Part shown: in pieces, positions 16,390-25,900 of the stretch
How positions within the stretch are numbered: position 1 is the stretch's first letter
Layout: the number at the start of each line of letters is the position of its first letter
Assembly: GCA_964475135.1 (NCBI GenBank)
Contig: CAYYWL010000002.1
Coordinates: forward strand, 16,336-80,335
Reading direction: 5' to 3'
DNA: 64,000 nucleotides
DNA from: TMED14 sp964475135
GTDB lineage: Bacteria; Bacteroidota; Bacteroidia; Flavobacteriales; Schleiferiaceae
Position numbers and translations under genes: made by a program
The notes under the pieces: model-generated
Database searches by the model: none
Told to the model about the DNA's origin: nothing
The model's input: only the letters and a program-made list of their open reading frames with translations

Positions 16390-17993
16390 AGGGTCGGAAG
16401 TTGGTTGAGTTTGCGAACTAAGTCTGAAGAGGCGTTGCCCAAAAACTGTGCGTGCTCGTACAGGCGTCGGGCCTCAGTGTGTGCGCCAAGCGCTGCGTGG
16501 ATGTCTCCCGCGCGCTCGACGATGGTGGCTGACTCGAGTCCGCCCGAGTCCAGGGCGCGCTGAATTGCCTCTTTGGCCTTCGGAAGCTTGCGCTGGGCCT
16601 CATAGACGGCCGCGAGCGTGTCCCAAAAACTCGCTTCGCGGTCGGCGAGCGTGACGGCCTGCAGCGCTAGGGATTCAGCCCGACGAAGGTCGGTCTTGCG
16701 CAGCGCCAAAAAGTAGGCATAGTTGTTCAGTGTGGTCGGGTTCTGCGGGTTCAAGGTGAGCGCGCGATCAAAGTGGGCCCGAAACTCATTTGTTTTGCCC
16801 AATCGGTACGCGACTTCGCCAAGGTAGAGCTCGTACTGCTCCATGACTTCAGGGTCTCCTGCGGCTCGGGTCAAGCCCTCGCCCAGCGCGGCGTAGGCTC
16901 CGTCGTAGTCGCCGTTCCGAATGAGGGCCACACCGACAAACAGGCGCCCAAAAGGGTGCTGGGGCTGGGCCGCCTCGGCCGCTTGGGCGTCGCGCAAGAG
17001 GTCTTCGGTGCGGTTGGCGTCGAGGTCCAGCTGCAGGAGCTGCTGGTAGACGGGCCACTCGGTTCCGCCCGGAAGGGTAAGGCAAGTGCGCCACGATGCC
17101 TCAGCCGTAGCTAAATCGCCCAACCAGCGGGCAATGTCGCCGCGCAGCGCCCAAAAGGCCGGATTGGATGAATCCTGGGCCAAAAGCCCCTCGGTCCAGC
17201 GCACTGCAAGGCTGGCTACAGCGGCGTTCGTAGGATCCTCTTCGAGAAAGCTGGTCGCGTAGGCCACTTTGGCGCGCTCGGCGATTCCGGGGTCGGACCA
17301 AATGCCCTGAGCGGTCGCAAGCGCCTCGTCCCAGCGTCCGGCCCCCGCAGCCCAGCGCAAAAACTGCCAGCGGGCATCGACCACGTCGGGAAAACTGCGC
17401 AGCACGTGGCGGTAGGCCATGTAGGCCTCTTCTTCACCGCCAAGCTCGGCCAGCGTTTGAGCATAAAGTAGCGCGGCCTGAACGTCTGTGGGGTTGGCGG
17501 CCACCCACTGTGCCACCGTGTGCAGGGCTGAGTCCCCCTCGTACAACCGCATGTAGACGTTGCGGCGTGACGACACGGCATTCATGCTCGGGCCCTCGGC
17601 ATGCACGGCAAAGTCAATAAATTCAAGGGCTGCCACGTAGTCTTCGCGGCCAAACGACCACTCGGCAGCGGTCCAGTATCCGCGCGCGTCAGGGTGACCC
17701 AGGCCATGAAGGCGGTGCTGGCACTGCGCAAACGACTCGTAATCCTGCTGGTAGTAGGTAACTAGCGCGAGCAGCTCCCACGTCGGAATGTTGGTCGGAT
17801 GGTGCTGCGCACTGAACACCAGCTCGCGGCGGGCCCGGTCGAGTAGCTTCGCACGCTTGGCGGGCGGGACCTGCTGGGACTCGACCATGAGCGCTTCCGC
17901 CTTGGCCTCAGGCAGGTAGGTTGGGGCCTGCGCCCACGCACTCCCTGCGGCCCACACGGCCGCGAACGTCAAAAGGAGTGCGCGCAACCTCAT
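16386..17993 (-). CDS. TPR-repeat periplasmic protein
   Basis: The 535-residue protein starts with a signal peptide ending AWAQ and is then almost wholly alpha-helical tetratricopeptide repeats. Clear units include HPTNIPTWELLALVTYYQQ near residue 60 and NPTTLNNYAYFLALRKTDL near 420. TPR arrays bind protein partners; none is identifiable here. Both ends overlap neighbours by 4 bp (ATGA upstream, GTGA downstream), so its product is probably made in step with the nucleotidyltransferase and DUF4292 protein. Confidence 0.85.
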   Translation of the reverse strand: MRLRALLLTFAAVWAAGSAWAQAPTYLPEAKAEALMVESQQVPPAKRAKLLDRARRELVFSAQHHPTNIPTWELLALVTYYQQDYESFAQCQHRLHGLGHPDARGYWTAAEWSFGREDYVAALEFIDFAVHAEGPSMNAVSSRRNVYMRLYEGDSALHTVAQWVAANPTDVQAALLYAQTLAELGGEEEAYMAYRHVLRSFPDVVDARWQFLRWAAGAGRWDEALATAQGIWSDPGIAERAKVAYATSFLEEDPTNAAVASLAVRWTEGLLAQDSSNPAFWALRGDIARWLGDLATAEASWRTCLTLPGGTEWPVYQQLLQLDLDANRTEDLLRDAQAAEAAQPQHPFGRLFVGVALIRNGDYDGAYAALGEGLTRAAGDPEVMEQYELYLGEVAYRLGKTNEFRAHFDRALTLNPQNPTTLNNYAYFLALRKTDLRRAESLALQAVTLADREASFWDTLAAVYEAQRKLPKAKEAIQRALDSGGLESATIVERAGDIHAALGAHTEARRLYEHAQFLGNASSDLVRKLNQLPTL

Positions 17994-19000
17994 TCGCCTT
18001 CGAGTCGGGAATAGTCGCCCAAGCTGAGCGACACAAACTGTCCGTCCAGTGAAGCGTGGCGGCCAATCATCGAGTTGCGCAGAGTGATGCGCGTGAGGTG
18101 GCTGTCTTCGCCAACGATGCAGTCAGTCAGGGTAGAATCGGTCACGGTGCTGCGGGGCCCAATGCTGACGTGGGGTCCAACCGTGCTATTTACAATTTTT
18201 GCGCCAGGGCCGATGAAGCAGGGCGGAACCACCGTGGCGTTCACCAGCTCTGCATCGGGCGAAACCAGCTGTTCTTCGTGCTGCACAAACTCCAAAATGC
18301 GCCCGTTGGTTTCGACGGTCACGTCTTTGTTGCCGCAGTCCATCCAGGCGTCGACGGTTCCGGGCACAAAGCGCAGGCCGTCGTTTTTCATGTTCTCGAG
18401 GGCGTGCGTGAGCTGGTACTCACCGCCGCCTTTGATGTCATTGTCGATGAGGTGCTGAAGTTCGCGGCGCAGGCGTGCTCCGTCCTTAAAGTAGTAAATC
18501 CCGATGATGGCGAGGTCGCTGACGAACTCTTGGGGCTTCTCGACAAATTCGACGATGCGGCCGTCTTCGCCCAACTGTACGACGCCAAAGGCGCGCGGAT
18601 CCTCGACGCGGTTGACCCAAATCACCCCGTCGGCGCTGGCGTCGAGCTTGAAGTCGGCGCGAAAGAGCGTGTCGGCAAAGGCCACGACGACCGGGCCCTC
18701 GAGGTGCTCGGCGGCACACAGCACAGCGTGGGCAGTGCCCAGGGGTTTGTCTTGGTAGTGAATGCTTCCGGTGGCGCCTTGGCCTGCGGCGACGTCAAGC
18801 AGCATCCGCTCAACTTCGTCGCCAAACTCACCGACGACGTAGGCAATTTGCTTGAGGTCGTCTCCGACGATTCCCGAAATGTCTTCGACGAGGCGCTGCA
18901 CAATGGGCTTGCCGGCCACGGGAAGCAGCGGCTTGGCCGTCGTGAGGGTGTGCGGACGCAGGCGCGATCCGCGGCCTGCCATGGGAATAATGATGTTCAT
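17990..19000 (-). CDS. Sugar-phosphate nucleotidyltransferase with left-handed beta-helix
   Basis: This 336-residue enzyme has an N-terminal nucleotidyltransferase domain with AGRGSRLRPHTLTTAKPL (NTP-binding loop) and FADTLF (metal-binding Asp). A C-terminal hexapeptide-repeat helix follows (about 245-330: VVPPCFIGPGAKI, STVGPHVSIG). It would make an NDP-sugar from a sugar 1-phosphate, either glucose-1-phosphate thymidylyl- or uridylyl-type; the exact sugar and nucleotide cannot be read. Linkage to a flippase suggests cell-surface glycan synthesis. Confidence 0.85.
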   Translation of the reverse strand: MNIIIPMAGRGSRLRPHTLTTAKPLLPVAGKPIVQRLVEDISGIVGDDLKQIAYVVGEFGDEVERMLLDVAAGQGATGSIHYQDKPLGTAHAVLCAAEHLEGPVVVAFADTLFRADFKLDASADGVIWVNRVEDPRAFGVVQLGEDGRIVEFVEKPQEFVSDLAIIGIYYFKDGARLRRELQHLIDNDIKGGGEYQLTHALENMKNDGLRFVPGTVDAWMDCGNKDVTVETNGRILEFVQHEEQLVSPDAELVNATVVPPCFIGPGAKIVNSTVGPHVSIGPRSTVTDSTLTDCIVGEDSHLTRITLRNSMIGRHASLDGQFVSLSLGDYSRLEGE

Positions 19001-19042
19001 CGTTCGGGTTGCGGAATGGTTTGGTTCCGCAAAAATAGGGAC

Positions 19043-19474
19043 TTAGCCGCGCCCGCTGTGGCCGAATCCGCCCTCGCCGCGCTCGGTGGCGTCCAATTCA
19101 TCCACAATTTGCCACTCGGCGCGTTCGTAGCGCGCAAAAACGAGCTGGGCGATGCGCTCGCCAGGCGTGATTTCAAATGCTTCGGAACCGTGGTTTACCA
19201 AAATCACCCCGACCGGACCGCGGTAGTCGGCGTCGATGGTTCCGGGGCTGTTCAGCACGGTAACGCCGTGCTTGAGCGCCAGTCCAGACCGAGGACGCAC
19301 CTGCGCTTCCCACCCGTCGGGCAGGGCCATGCGCAGCCCCGTGGGAACCAGCCGGCGTTCACCGGGCTGGAGCAGCACCGATTCACTGAGGTGGGCCCTG
19401 AGGTCAAGCCCTGCCGAATGGGGCGTGGCGTATTCAGGCAGCGGGTACGGGGATTCGTTAATGACGCGGATCAT
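19043..19474 (-). CDS. dut: dUTP diphosphatase
   Basis: This 143-residue trimeric dUTPase hydrolyses dUTP to dUMP and pyrophosphate. All conserved motifs are seen: AGLDLRA (I), PRSGLALKHG (II), NSPGTIDADYRG (III), ERIAQLVF (IV) and the flexible Gly-rich tail RGEGGFGHSG (V). It lies 10 bp after the flippase gene within an otherwise envelope-related operon, an arrangement I recall from other Flavobacteriia. Confidence 0.96.
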   Translation of the reverse strand: MIRVINESPYPLPEYATPHSAGLDLRAHLSESVLLQPGERRLVPTGLRMALPDGWEAQVRPRSGLALKHGVTVLNSPGTIDADYRGPVGVILVNHGSEAFEITPGERIAQLVFARYERAEWQIVDELDATERGEGGFGHSGRG

Positions 19475-19484
19475 ATTCGTGAGC

Positions 19485-20900
19485 TTAAGAGGTGCGGCGC
19501 TTCAGCAGGGCGCGCTCGCTGCGGAGCACCACCGCCAGCATGAGCACCACCGACGCGGCGGCGGGCCAGCCGGGTTGGTGAAACGCGGTTCCGCCCAAAA
19601 CCAAGGCAGCCAAGGTGTACAGCCCCAAGCGGCCCCAGTCGTACGGAACGGGATGAAATTTTTGGCCCAAGACCAGCGAAAGGGCCAGCATGCCTCCGTA
19701 GCTGAGCAGGGTGGCGTAGGCGGCACCCATGATTCCGAGTTGGGGAATCCACGCGATGTTACCCGCGGCCGTGAGCGCAAAGCCGAACAGCGTGATCCAC
19801 AAACCCATCATCGTGCGGTCGCTGAGTTTGTACCACATGGACACCTGGGTCGACAGCGACAGCAGGTAGTTGGCAAAGAGCAGTACGGGCAAGAGCAGCA
19901 GGTCGTTCCAGTACTTGTCGGCGATGAAGTGCTTGAGCCAGGGCAAGCCCGCCATCACCGCGACGACGCCCAAGGCCAGCAGGGCCGCAAAGAGCCGCGT
20001 GGCCATCGCCAGCTGGCTGAGGTCGCGCTGCGCGTTTTTAAAGAAGTAGGGTTCTGCGGCGAAGCGAAAGGCCTGGTTGAACAGAATCAAAAAGATGCTG
20101 AGCTTGTAGACGGCCGAATAGGCTCCGACGCCTTCGATCGCAGTTTCAGCAGGAAGCAGCGCCTCGAGAAAGAAGCGGTCGGCCATTTCGTTGGCGACGC
20201 CCGGCAAGCCCGCGAGCAGTAGCGGGAACCCGTAGAGCAACAGGGTGCGCGCCGTGCGGCGATCAAATTGAGCCGGACGGATTTCGAGCCACTGCGGCGC
20301 CAAGAGCAGCATCATGAGGCCACTCGCAGCCATATTGGCAATGAGAACCCAGCCCACCTGAAGCTGCGGCCACCCCGCGACCGCGGCCGGAAGCACCGCA
20401 AAAAAGGCGTAGTTTAGAATGAGGTTGAGGGCAATCTGAGCCGTTTTAATTGTGACGAAGCGTTTGGCGCGCTGCTGGGCGCGAAGGCGGGCAAACGGAA
20501 CCGCCGCGAGCACGTCCATCGCGATGATGAGTCCCGTCCAAAGCACGTATTCAGGGTGCTCAGCGAGGTTGAAGAAGTCTGCTGCGCCGTCGTAGGTCCA
20601 CGCGAGCACGGCCACAAAGATTCCCGTCGTGGCGAGCAGCATGGTCATCGCCGTCGAGTATACTCGGTCGGGGTCTGCCCCGTCGCGCTGGCTCTGGCGA
20701 AAGAAGGCGGTCTCCATTCCGTACGTCAAAAGGACCATCGCGAAGGCCACCGCCACATAAAGCAGGCTATTGACGCCGTATTCTGCCTTGGTCAGCGCGA
20801 CCGTGAGCAGCGGTGTAAGCAAAAAATTGAGCAGGCGCGCAAGAATGCTGCTCAAGCCGTACAAGGCCGCGTCCCCAAAGAGCTTTTTTACGCCCGACAT
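19485..20900 (-). CDS. Polysaccharide/lipid-linked oligosaccharide flippase (Wzx/MATE-like)
   Basis: The 471-residue integral membrane protein has 12-14 hydrophobic segments. The N-terminal sequence LFGDAALYGLSSILARLLNFLLTPLLT is typical of the polysaccharide biosynthesis (Wzx) branch of the MOP exporter superfamily (short form: YGLSSILARLLNFLLTPLL). It would move an undecaprenyl-linked glycan across the inner membrane. It is the first gene of the leftward operon, with a -7-like box ending 5 nt before its ATG. Confidence 0.87.
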   Translation of the reverse strand: MSGVKKLFGDAALYGLSSILARLLNFLLTPLLTVALTKAEYGVNSLLYVAVAFAMVLLTYGMETAFFRQSQRDGADPDRVYSTAMTMLLATTGIFVAVLAWTYDGAADFFNLAEHPEYVLWTGLIIAMDVLAAVPFARLRAQQRAKRFVTIKTAQIALNLILNYAFFAVLPAAVAGWPQLQVGWVLIANMAASGLMMLLLAPQWLEIRPAQFDRRTARTLLLYGFPLLLAGLPGVANEMADRFFLEALLPAETAIEGVGAYSAVYKLSIFLILFNQAFRFAAEPYFFKNAQRDLSQLAMATRLFAALLALGVVAVMAGLPWLKHFIADKYWNDLLLLPVLLFANYLLSLSTQVSMWYKLSDRTMMGLWITLFGFALTAAGNIAWIPQLGIMGAAYATLLSYGGMLALSLVLGQKFHPVPYDWGRLGLYTLAALVLGGTAFHQPGWPAAASVVLMLAVVLRSERALLKRRTS

Positions 20901-20905
20901 GGGGC

Positions 20906-20913
20906 TAAAGGTA
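20906..20913 (-). promoter_or_regulatory. -7-like box of the flippase operon
   Basis: TACCTTTA on the minus strand (one mismatch to TAnnTTTG) ends 5 nt before the ATG. No -33 box is obvious. Confidence 0.45.
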
Positions 20914-20963
20914 GGCCGTCTGCTGCGCTCGGATTCGGCGTGAAAAAAATTTTCTTATTGTGG

Positions 20964-20996
20964 TTTGTACACTAAGTCGTTTTATTACTATGTTTG
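20964..20996 (+). promoter_or_regulatory. Consensus promoter of a putative small RNA
   Basis: TTTG at 20964-20967, a 21-bp spacer, and TATGTTTG at 20989-20996. Both boxes match the Bacteroidota consensus TTTG-N19-21-TAnnTTTG exactly. Transcription should start near 21000-21003. Confidence 0.75.
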
Positions 20997-20999
20997 CAA

Positions 21000-21067
21000 A
21001 GAATTCCCTCATATGGGGCGGATTCATCAAGGGTTGTGAAACGTCGCTGTAAAAAGCGGCGTTTTTC
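21000..21067 (+). ncRNA. Putative small RNA or short leader RNA
   Basis: About 68 nt between a full-consensus promoter and a terminator hairpin. It contains a small CCC/GGGG stem-loop near 21006-21018 and an 8-codon ORF (ATG at 21013) that ends at the terminator. The downstream enzyme gene has its own complete promoter at 21084-21116, so this looks like a separate transcription unit rather than only an attenuator. It matches no RNA family I can name. Confidence 0.5.
21039..21066 (+). terminator. Rho-independent terminator of the small RNA
   Basis: A 10-bp stem (21039-21048 with 21055-21064, one G-T pair) has the loop GTAAAA and ends in TTTTT. Confidence 0.7.
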
Positions 21068-21083
21068 ATTTATACCCAGTTCG

Positions 21084-21116
21084 TTTGGGCACAGGGTGCT
21101 GAAGTCCCGAACTTTG
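21084..21116 (+). promoter_or_regulatory. Promoter of the threonine dehydratase-like gene
   Basis: TTTG at 21084-21087, a 21-bp spacer and GAACTTTG at 21109-21116 (one mismatch to TAnnTTTG). The box ends 6 nt before the ATG. Confidence 0.65.
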
Positions 21117-21122
21117 GGTACG

Positions 21123-22127
21123 ATGAAGGCCCCGATTGACCCCTACTTTACCCCGTTTTTAAACCCTTCGGCGCTTGCGGAGCGCTACGCGCAACTTGCC
21201 CCTTCGCTGCACCGCACGCCCGTGCTGCATTCCACGAGCCTGGATACTTGGGCCGGAGCCGAGCTGCACTTCAAGTGCGAGAACTTCCAAAAGTCCGGAG
21301 CCTTTAAAATGCGCGGCGTCACCAACGCCCTGCGCGAGCTGGCGGCGAAGGGCCTTCCGGCAGGCGGAGTCTGTACCCATTCCTCTGGCAACCACGGCCA
21401 GGCGCTGGCCTGGGCTTCGGCCGCACTCGGGATTCCCTGCACCGTCGTCATGCCGAGCAACGCACCGCAGTTTAAAAAAGACGCCGTGCGCACCGCGGGC
21501 GGACGCATCGTCGAGTGCACGCCCACTCTTGCGGCCCGCATCGAGGCGGTCGCCGAAGTTGTAGCGGCCACAGGTGCCGTCGAAATTCACCCATCGAATC
21601 AGGCTCCCGTCATCTTGGGCCAGGGTTCGGCGGCCTGGGAGCTGCTCGAGGACTGCACCTCCCGCGGCATCGCGCTCGACTGGGTGGGGGTTCCGGTGGG
21701 CGGCGGTGGTCTTTTGGCCGGAACCGGCTTCGCCGTTGCCCGCTGGAACGAGCTTCACGGAACCTCCGTGCGCGTGTTCGCCGGCGAACCCACCGGAGCC
21801 GACGACGCCGCACGCAGCCTCGCATCCGGCCAGATCGAGCACAACAGCAACCCCCAAACCGTCTGCGACGGCATGCGCACCGAGCTCGGTGACGTGAATT
21901 TTCCCGTAATTCAGTCGACGGTCGCCGCGATTCACACCGTCGAAGATTCCGAAATATTAACCGCGCAACGCCTCATCGCCGACCGCCTGAAAATCATCGT
22001 GGAAACGAACTGCGCTCCCCCGCTCGCCGCGGTGGTCAAGCACCCCGAAATGTTTGCCGGCCAGCGCGTCGGAATCGTGCTCAGCGGAGGCAACTTGGAT
22101 TTGAGCGCGCACGTTTGGGGCCATTAG
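21123..22127 (+). CDS. Threonine/serine dehydratase or serine racemase (PLP fold type II)
   Basis: This is a 334-residue PLP enzyme. The lysine that binds PLP lies in SGAFKMRG (near residue 61), SSGNHGQALA is the phosphate/carboxylate loop and GGGGLLAG holds the PLP phosphate. There is no C-terminal ACT domain, so this is not the long isoleucine-feedback-inhibited IlvA but a TdcB/serine-racemase-sized protein. I start at ATG 21123, where similarity begins; upstream in-frame codons cross the terminator. RidA, encoded next, removes the reactive enamine such enzymes release, which fits dehydratase activity. Confidence 0.85.
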   Translation: MKAPIDPYFTPFLNPSALAERYAQLAPSLHRTPVLHSTSLDTWAGAELHFKCENFQKSGAFKMRGVTNALRELAAKGLPAGGVCTHSSGNHGQALAWASAALGIPCTVVMPSNAPQFKKDAVRTAGGRIVECTPTLAARIEAVAEVVAATGAVEIHPSNQAPVILGQGSAAWELLEDCTSRGIALDWVGVPVGGGGLLAGTGFAVARWNELHGTSVRVFAGEPTGADDAARSLASGQIEHNSNPQTVCDGMRTELGDVNFPVIQSTVAAIHTVEDSEILTAQRLIADRLKIIVETNCAPPLAAVVKHPEMFAGQRVGIVLSGGNLDLSAHVWGH

Positions 22128-22332
22128 CGAGGTTGGCTCGTTGGCAAGGTTAGCTCATTGGCGAGGTTAGCTGAGATTGNNNNNNNNNNNNNNNNNNNNN
22201 NNNNNNNNNNNNNNNNNNNNNNNNNNNNNNNNNNNNNNNNNNNNNNNNNNNNNNNNNNNNNNNNNNNNNNNNNNNNNNNGCGAGGTTGGCTCGTTGGCAA
22301 GGTTAGCTCATTGGCGAGGTTAGCTGAGATTG
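22127..22332. other. Intergenic 17-nt tandem units duplicated around an assembly gap (copy D)
   Basis: Bases 22127-22179 are three contiguous units: GCGAGGTTGGCTCGTTG, GCAAGGTTAGCTCATTG and GCGAGGTTAGCTGAGATTG. The same 53 bp follow 100 Ns (22180-22279) at 22280-22332, so this is probably one locus with unmerged contig ends. The true copy number is uncertain. Confidence 0.8.
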
Positions 22333-22360
22333 TCAACGTTGGCTATCCACGTCACGGCCC

Positions 22361-22456
22361 ACAGCCAGTGACTGGTGACCAGCAGCCAAAAGCCAGTAAC
22401 CAGCAGCCAGCAACCAAAAGCCAGCAGCCAAAAGCCAGCAGCCAAAAGCCAGTAGA
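22361..22456. repeat. Degenerate CCAGTAACCAGC / AGCCAAAAGCC tandem repeat
   Basis: About 95 bp made of variants of CCAG(T/C)AACCAG and CAGCAGCCAAAAGC, directly upstream of the ridA promoter. It belongs to the same string family as the spacers near 33670, 39675, 41135 and 55530. Confidence 0.7.
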
Positions 22457-22484
22457 AGGTTCCGCACCCGCAAAGTGCAGCGAT

Positions 22485-22492
22485 TACCTTTG
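22485..22492 (+). promoter_or_regulatory. -7 box of the ridA-ileS unit
   Basis: TACCTTTG matches the consensus and ends 5 nt before the ridA ATG, implying a nearly leaderless mRNA. An inverted pair GCAAAG (22470-22475) / CTTTGC (22488-22493) overlaps it and could be an operator. Confidence 0.6.
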
Positions 22493-22497
22493 CAGCT

Positions 22498-22920
22498 ATG
22501 TCTGCAGAATCCAATACGCCACAGCCCGTCGGAAGCTACCCCGCTACGCGGCGCGTGGGCAACTTGCTGTTTATTTCGGGAATGGGTCCGCGCCTGCCCA
22601 AGAGTCCGGCGGCGGCCAGTTCAGTGCCGGGCCTGAAGCTCGACGCCAACGGAAACTATTTGGAATTCAGCTTTGAAGACCAGGTTCACAGTGTAATGGC
22701 CAACGTCAAGTCCGCGCTTGAAGAGGCCGGCGGACGCTGGGACCAGCTCGTAGACATCACCGTGTTTTTGACCGACATGAAGCGCGACTTTGCGGCGTTC
22801 AACCGCATCTACGCCGAGTACTTTGCCGACGTGGACCCCAAGCCCTGCCGCACCACGGTGCAAGTCACGGCCCTCCCGACGCCCATCGCCGTGGAACTCA
22901 AGTGCATCGCCGCCTTATGA
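22498..22920 (+). CDS. RidA-family enamine/imine deaminase
   Basis: This 140-residue protein of the YjgF/YER057c/UK114 family hydrolyses 2-aminoacrylate-type enamines. GNLLFISGMGP, LTDMKRDFAAFN and the C-terminal CRTTVQVTALPTP with conserved Arg are family motifs. The start resembles the aminomuconate-deaminase-like branch, so another substrate is possible. It follows a PLP dehydratase gene, the classic source of RidA substrates, and its stop overlaps the ileS ATG. Confidence 0.88.
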   Translation: MSAESNTPQPVGSYPATRRVGNLLFISGMGPRLPKSPAAASSVPGLKLDANGNYLEFSFEDQVHSVMANVKSALEEAGGRWDQLVDITVFLTDMKRDFAAFNRIYAEYFADVDPKPCRTTVQVTALPTPIAVELKCIAAL

Positions 22921-25900
22921 GCCATCGTTTTACCGAGCGCGGGCCGCTGAACCTGCCCGAAATCCAGCGCGAAATCCTCGAATACTGGAAGGCCGAAGGT
23001 GTCTTTGAGAAGTCGCTGCGCGAAGGCGCTCCGTCGTTTGTGTTTTATGAGGGTCCGCCCTCGGCCAACGGCATGCCCGGAATCCACCACGTGATGGGCC
23101 GCGCGATCAAAGACCTTTTTTGCCGCTACAAGACCCAAAAAGGATTCCGCGTCGACCGCCGAGCGGGCTGGGACACCCACGGGTTGCCCGTCGAACTGGG
23201 CGTCGAAAAAGAGCTGGGCATCACCAAAGAAGCCATCGGAAAAACCATCAGCGTCGCCGACTACAACGCCGCCTGCCGCGAAGCCGTCATGCGCTACACC
23301 GACGTGTGGAACCGCCTGACCGAGCAAATGGGCTACTGGGTCGACCAAGAAAACCCCTACGTCACCTACACCACCAAGTACATCGAGTCGGTGTGGTGGC
23401 TGCTGGGGGAACTGCACCGCAAAAACCTGCTCTACAAGGGCTACACCATTCAGCCGTACTCGCCCAAGGCGGGGACGGGCCTGAGCTCGCACGAACTCAA
23501 CCAGCCGGGCTGCTACCGCGACGTAACCGACACCTCGGTGACGGCTCAGTTCGAGGTGGTTCCGAGCGACCAAGGCCGCGCCCTGTTTGGCGACCGCCCC
23601 GTGCACCTGCTCGCGTGGACGACGACGCCTTGGACGCTTCCGTCGAACACCGCGCTGACGGTGGGTCCGAACATCGAGTACAGCCTGATCGCGACGACCA
23701 ACCCCTACACGGGCATCGAGGTCAACGTGATTTTGGCCAGCGCCTTGGTGGCCAACTACTTCAAAGCCGACGAAGAGGGCGGAACCTGGACCCGACTATC
23801 TACCGCAAAGGGCAGCGACCTCGTGGGGCTCCGCTACACCCAGCTGATTCCGGTGGCGCTTCCGTACCAGGACGCCGACCAGGCGTTCCGGGTGATTCCG
23901 GGCGACTTCGTGACGACCGAGGACGGAACCGGTATTGTGCACACTGCGCCCACCTTTGGTGCCGACGACGCCCGTGTGGCTGCCGCCGCGGGGGTTCCGC
24001 CGATGCTGGTACTCGATTCCGAAGGCAACCCCGTGCCGCTCGTCGACCTTCTGGGCCGATTTGTGGCCGAAGCGGGTACGCTGGCGGGAAAGTACGTGAA
24101 AAACAGCTACTACGATGCGGGACAAGAACCCAAACTCAGCGTCGACGAAGAGATCGCCATTCAGCTGAAGACCGAAAACAAGGCCTTCAAAGTGCAGAAG
24201 TACGTGCACAGCTACCCGCACTGCTGGCGCACCGACAAGCCGGTGCTCTACTACCCGCTCGACAGCTGGTTCATTCGCAGCACCGCCGCCAAGCAGCGCC
24301 TTCAGGAGCTCAACACCACCATCAACTGGAAGCCCGCAAGCACCGGAACCGGCCGCTTTGGCAACTGGCTCGAAAACCTCAACGACTGGAACCTGAGCCG
24401 CAGCCGCTACTGGGGCATTCCGCTGCCGATTTGGCGCAGCGAAGACGGCCGCGAAGAGGTGTGCATCAGTTCACTTGAACAGCTCCGCGCCGAACTCGAG
24501 CGCAGCGTGGCCGCGGGCCACATGGCCAGCAACCCGCTCGCTGGCTTTACGCCCGGCGACATGTCGGACGCCAACTACGCCGGGGTCGACCTGCACCGCC
24601 CGTTTGTGGACGAATGGATTTTGACTGGCGCTAGCGGACAGCCGCTCTACCGCGAGAAGGACCTCATCGACGTGTGGTTTGATTCCGGAGCCATGCCCTA
24701 CGCCCAGGTGCACTACCCGTTTGAAAACAAGGACGCGATTGACGGTCGCGGAGCCTTTCCGGCGGACTTCATCGCCGAGGGCGTCGACCAAACCCGCGGG
24801 TGGTTCTTCACCCTGCACGCGATTGCCGGAATGGTGTTCGATTCGGTGGCCTATAAAACGGTGGTTTCGAACGGATTGGTGCTCGACAAGAACGGCCAAA
24901 AGATGTCCAAGCGCTTGGGCAACTCCATTGACCCCTTCGAGGCGATGGCGAAGTACGGCAGCGACGCCCTGCGTTGGTACATGCTGACCAACGCTCAGCC
25001 CTGGGACAACCTCAAGTTCGACCCCGACGGCGTCACTGAGGTGCAGCGCAAGTTCTTCGGAACCCTCCACAACACCTACGGATTTTTTGCGCTCTACGCC
25101 AACGTGGACGGATTCGACCCGAAGGCACCGCAGGTTCCGCACCGCGACCGCGCCGAGCTGGACCGCTGGATTTTGAGCCGCCTGCACAGCGTGGTTGCCG
25201 AAGCGACCGAGGCCATGGAGGCCTACGAACCGACCCGCGCGTTCAGGCCCGTCGCCGACTTCGTCGTCGACGAGCTCAGCAACTGGTACGTGCGCCTGAG
25301 CCGGCGCCGATTCTGGAAGGGGGCCATGGGAGACGACAAGCTTTCGGCCTTCCAGACCCTGCACGAGTGCTTGGATACGGTGGCGCGCTTGATGGCTCCG
25401 CTGGCGCCGTTCTACGCCGAGCAGCTGTACCGCGACCTCAACGGGCCAAGCGCTTCGGTGCACTGGAGCCGCTTCCCCGAGGCCGACCCCGCACGCATCG
25501 ACGCCGACCTCGAGCGCCGCATGGACCTCGCCCAGCGCATGACGAGCTTGGTGCTCAGCGTCCGCAAAAAGGAGCGCGTTCGGGTGCGCCAGCCGCTGCC
25601 GCGCATTGTTGTTCCGGTGCTCAACCCTACCCAGCACGCCGATTTGGATGCCATCGAAGAGCTGCTGCTCAGCGAGGTGAACGTCAAAACGCTCGAACGC
25701 GTGGAGCCGACCTCTGGACTGTTTGTACAGCGCGCCAAACCCGACTTTAAGGCCCTCGGGCCAAAGGTGGGGCCGCGCATGAAGACGGTGTCGGCCGCCT
25801 TGGCCGCACTGACCGACGCCCAACTGCGCAGTCTTGAGCAGGACGGCCAGCTTGTCCTAGACCTCCCCGACGGACCCTACACCGTGGAACCGGGCGACGT

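Noticed and set aside
20990..21052. A 20-codon leader peptide starting at 20990 before the terminator
   Set aside because: Its ATG is inside the -7 box, so it would not be on the transcript made from that promoter, and it lacks runs of regulatory amino acids.
22127..22332. CRISPR-like array of 17-nt repeats
   Set aside because: Units are contiguous with no unique spacers, no cas genes are near, and the apparent second half is a duplicated contig end.
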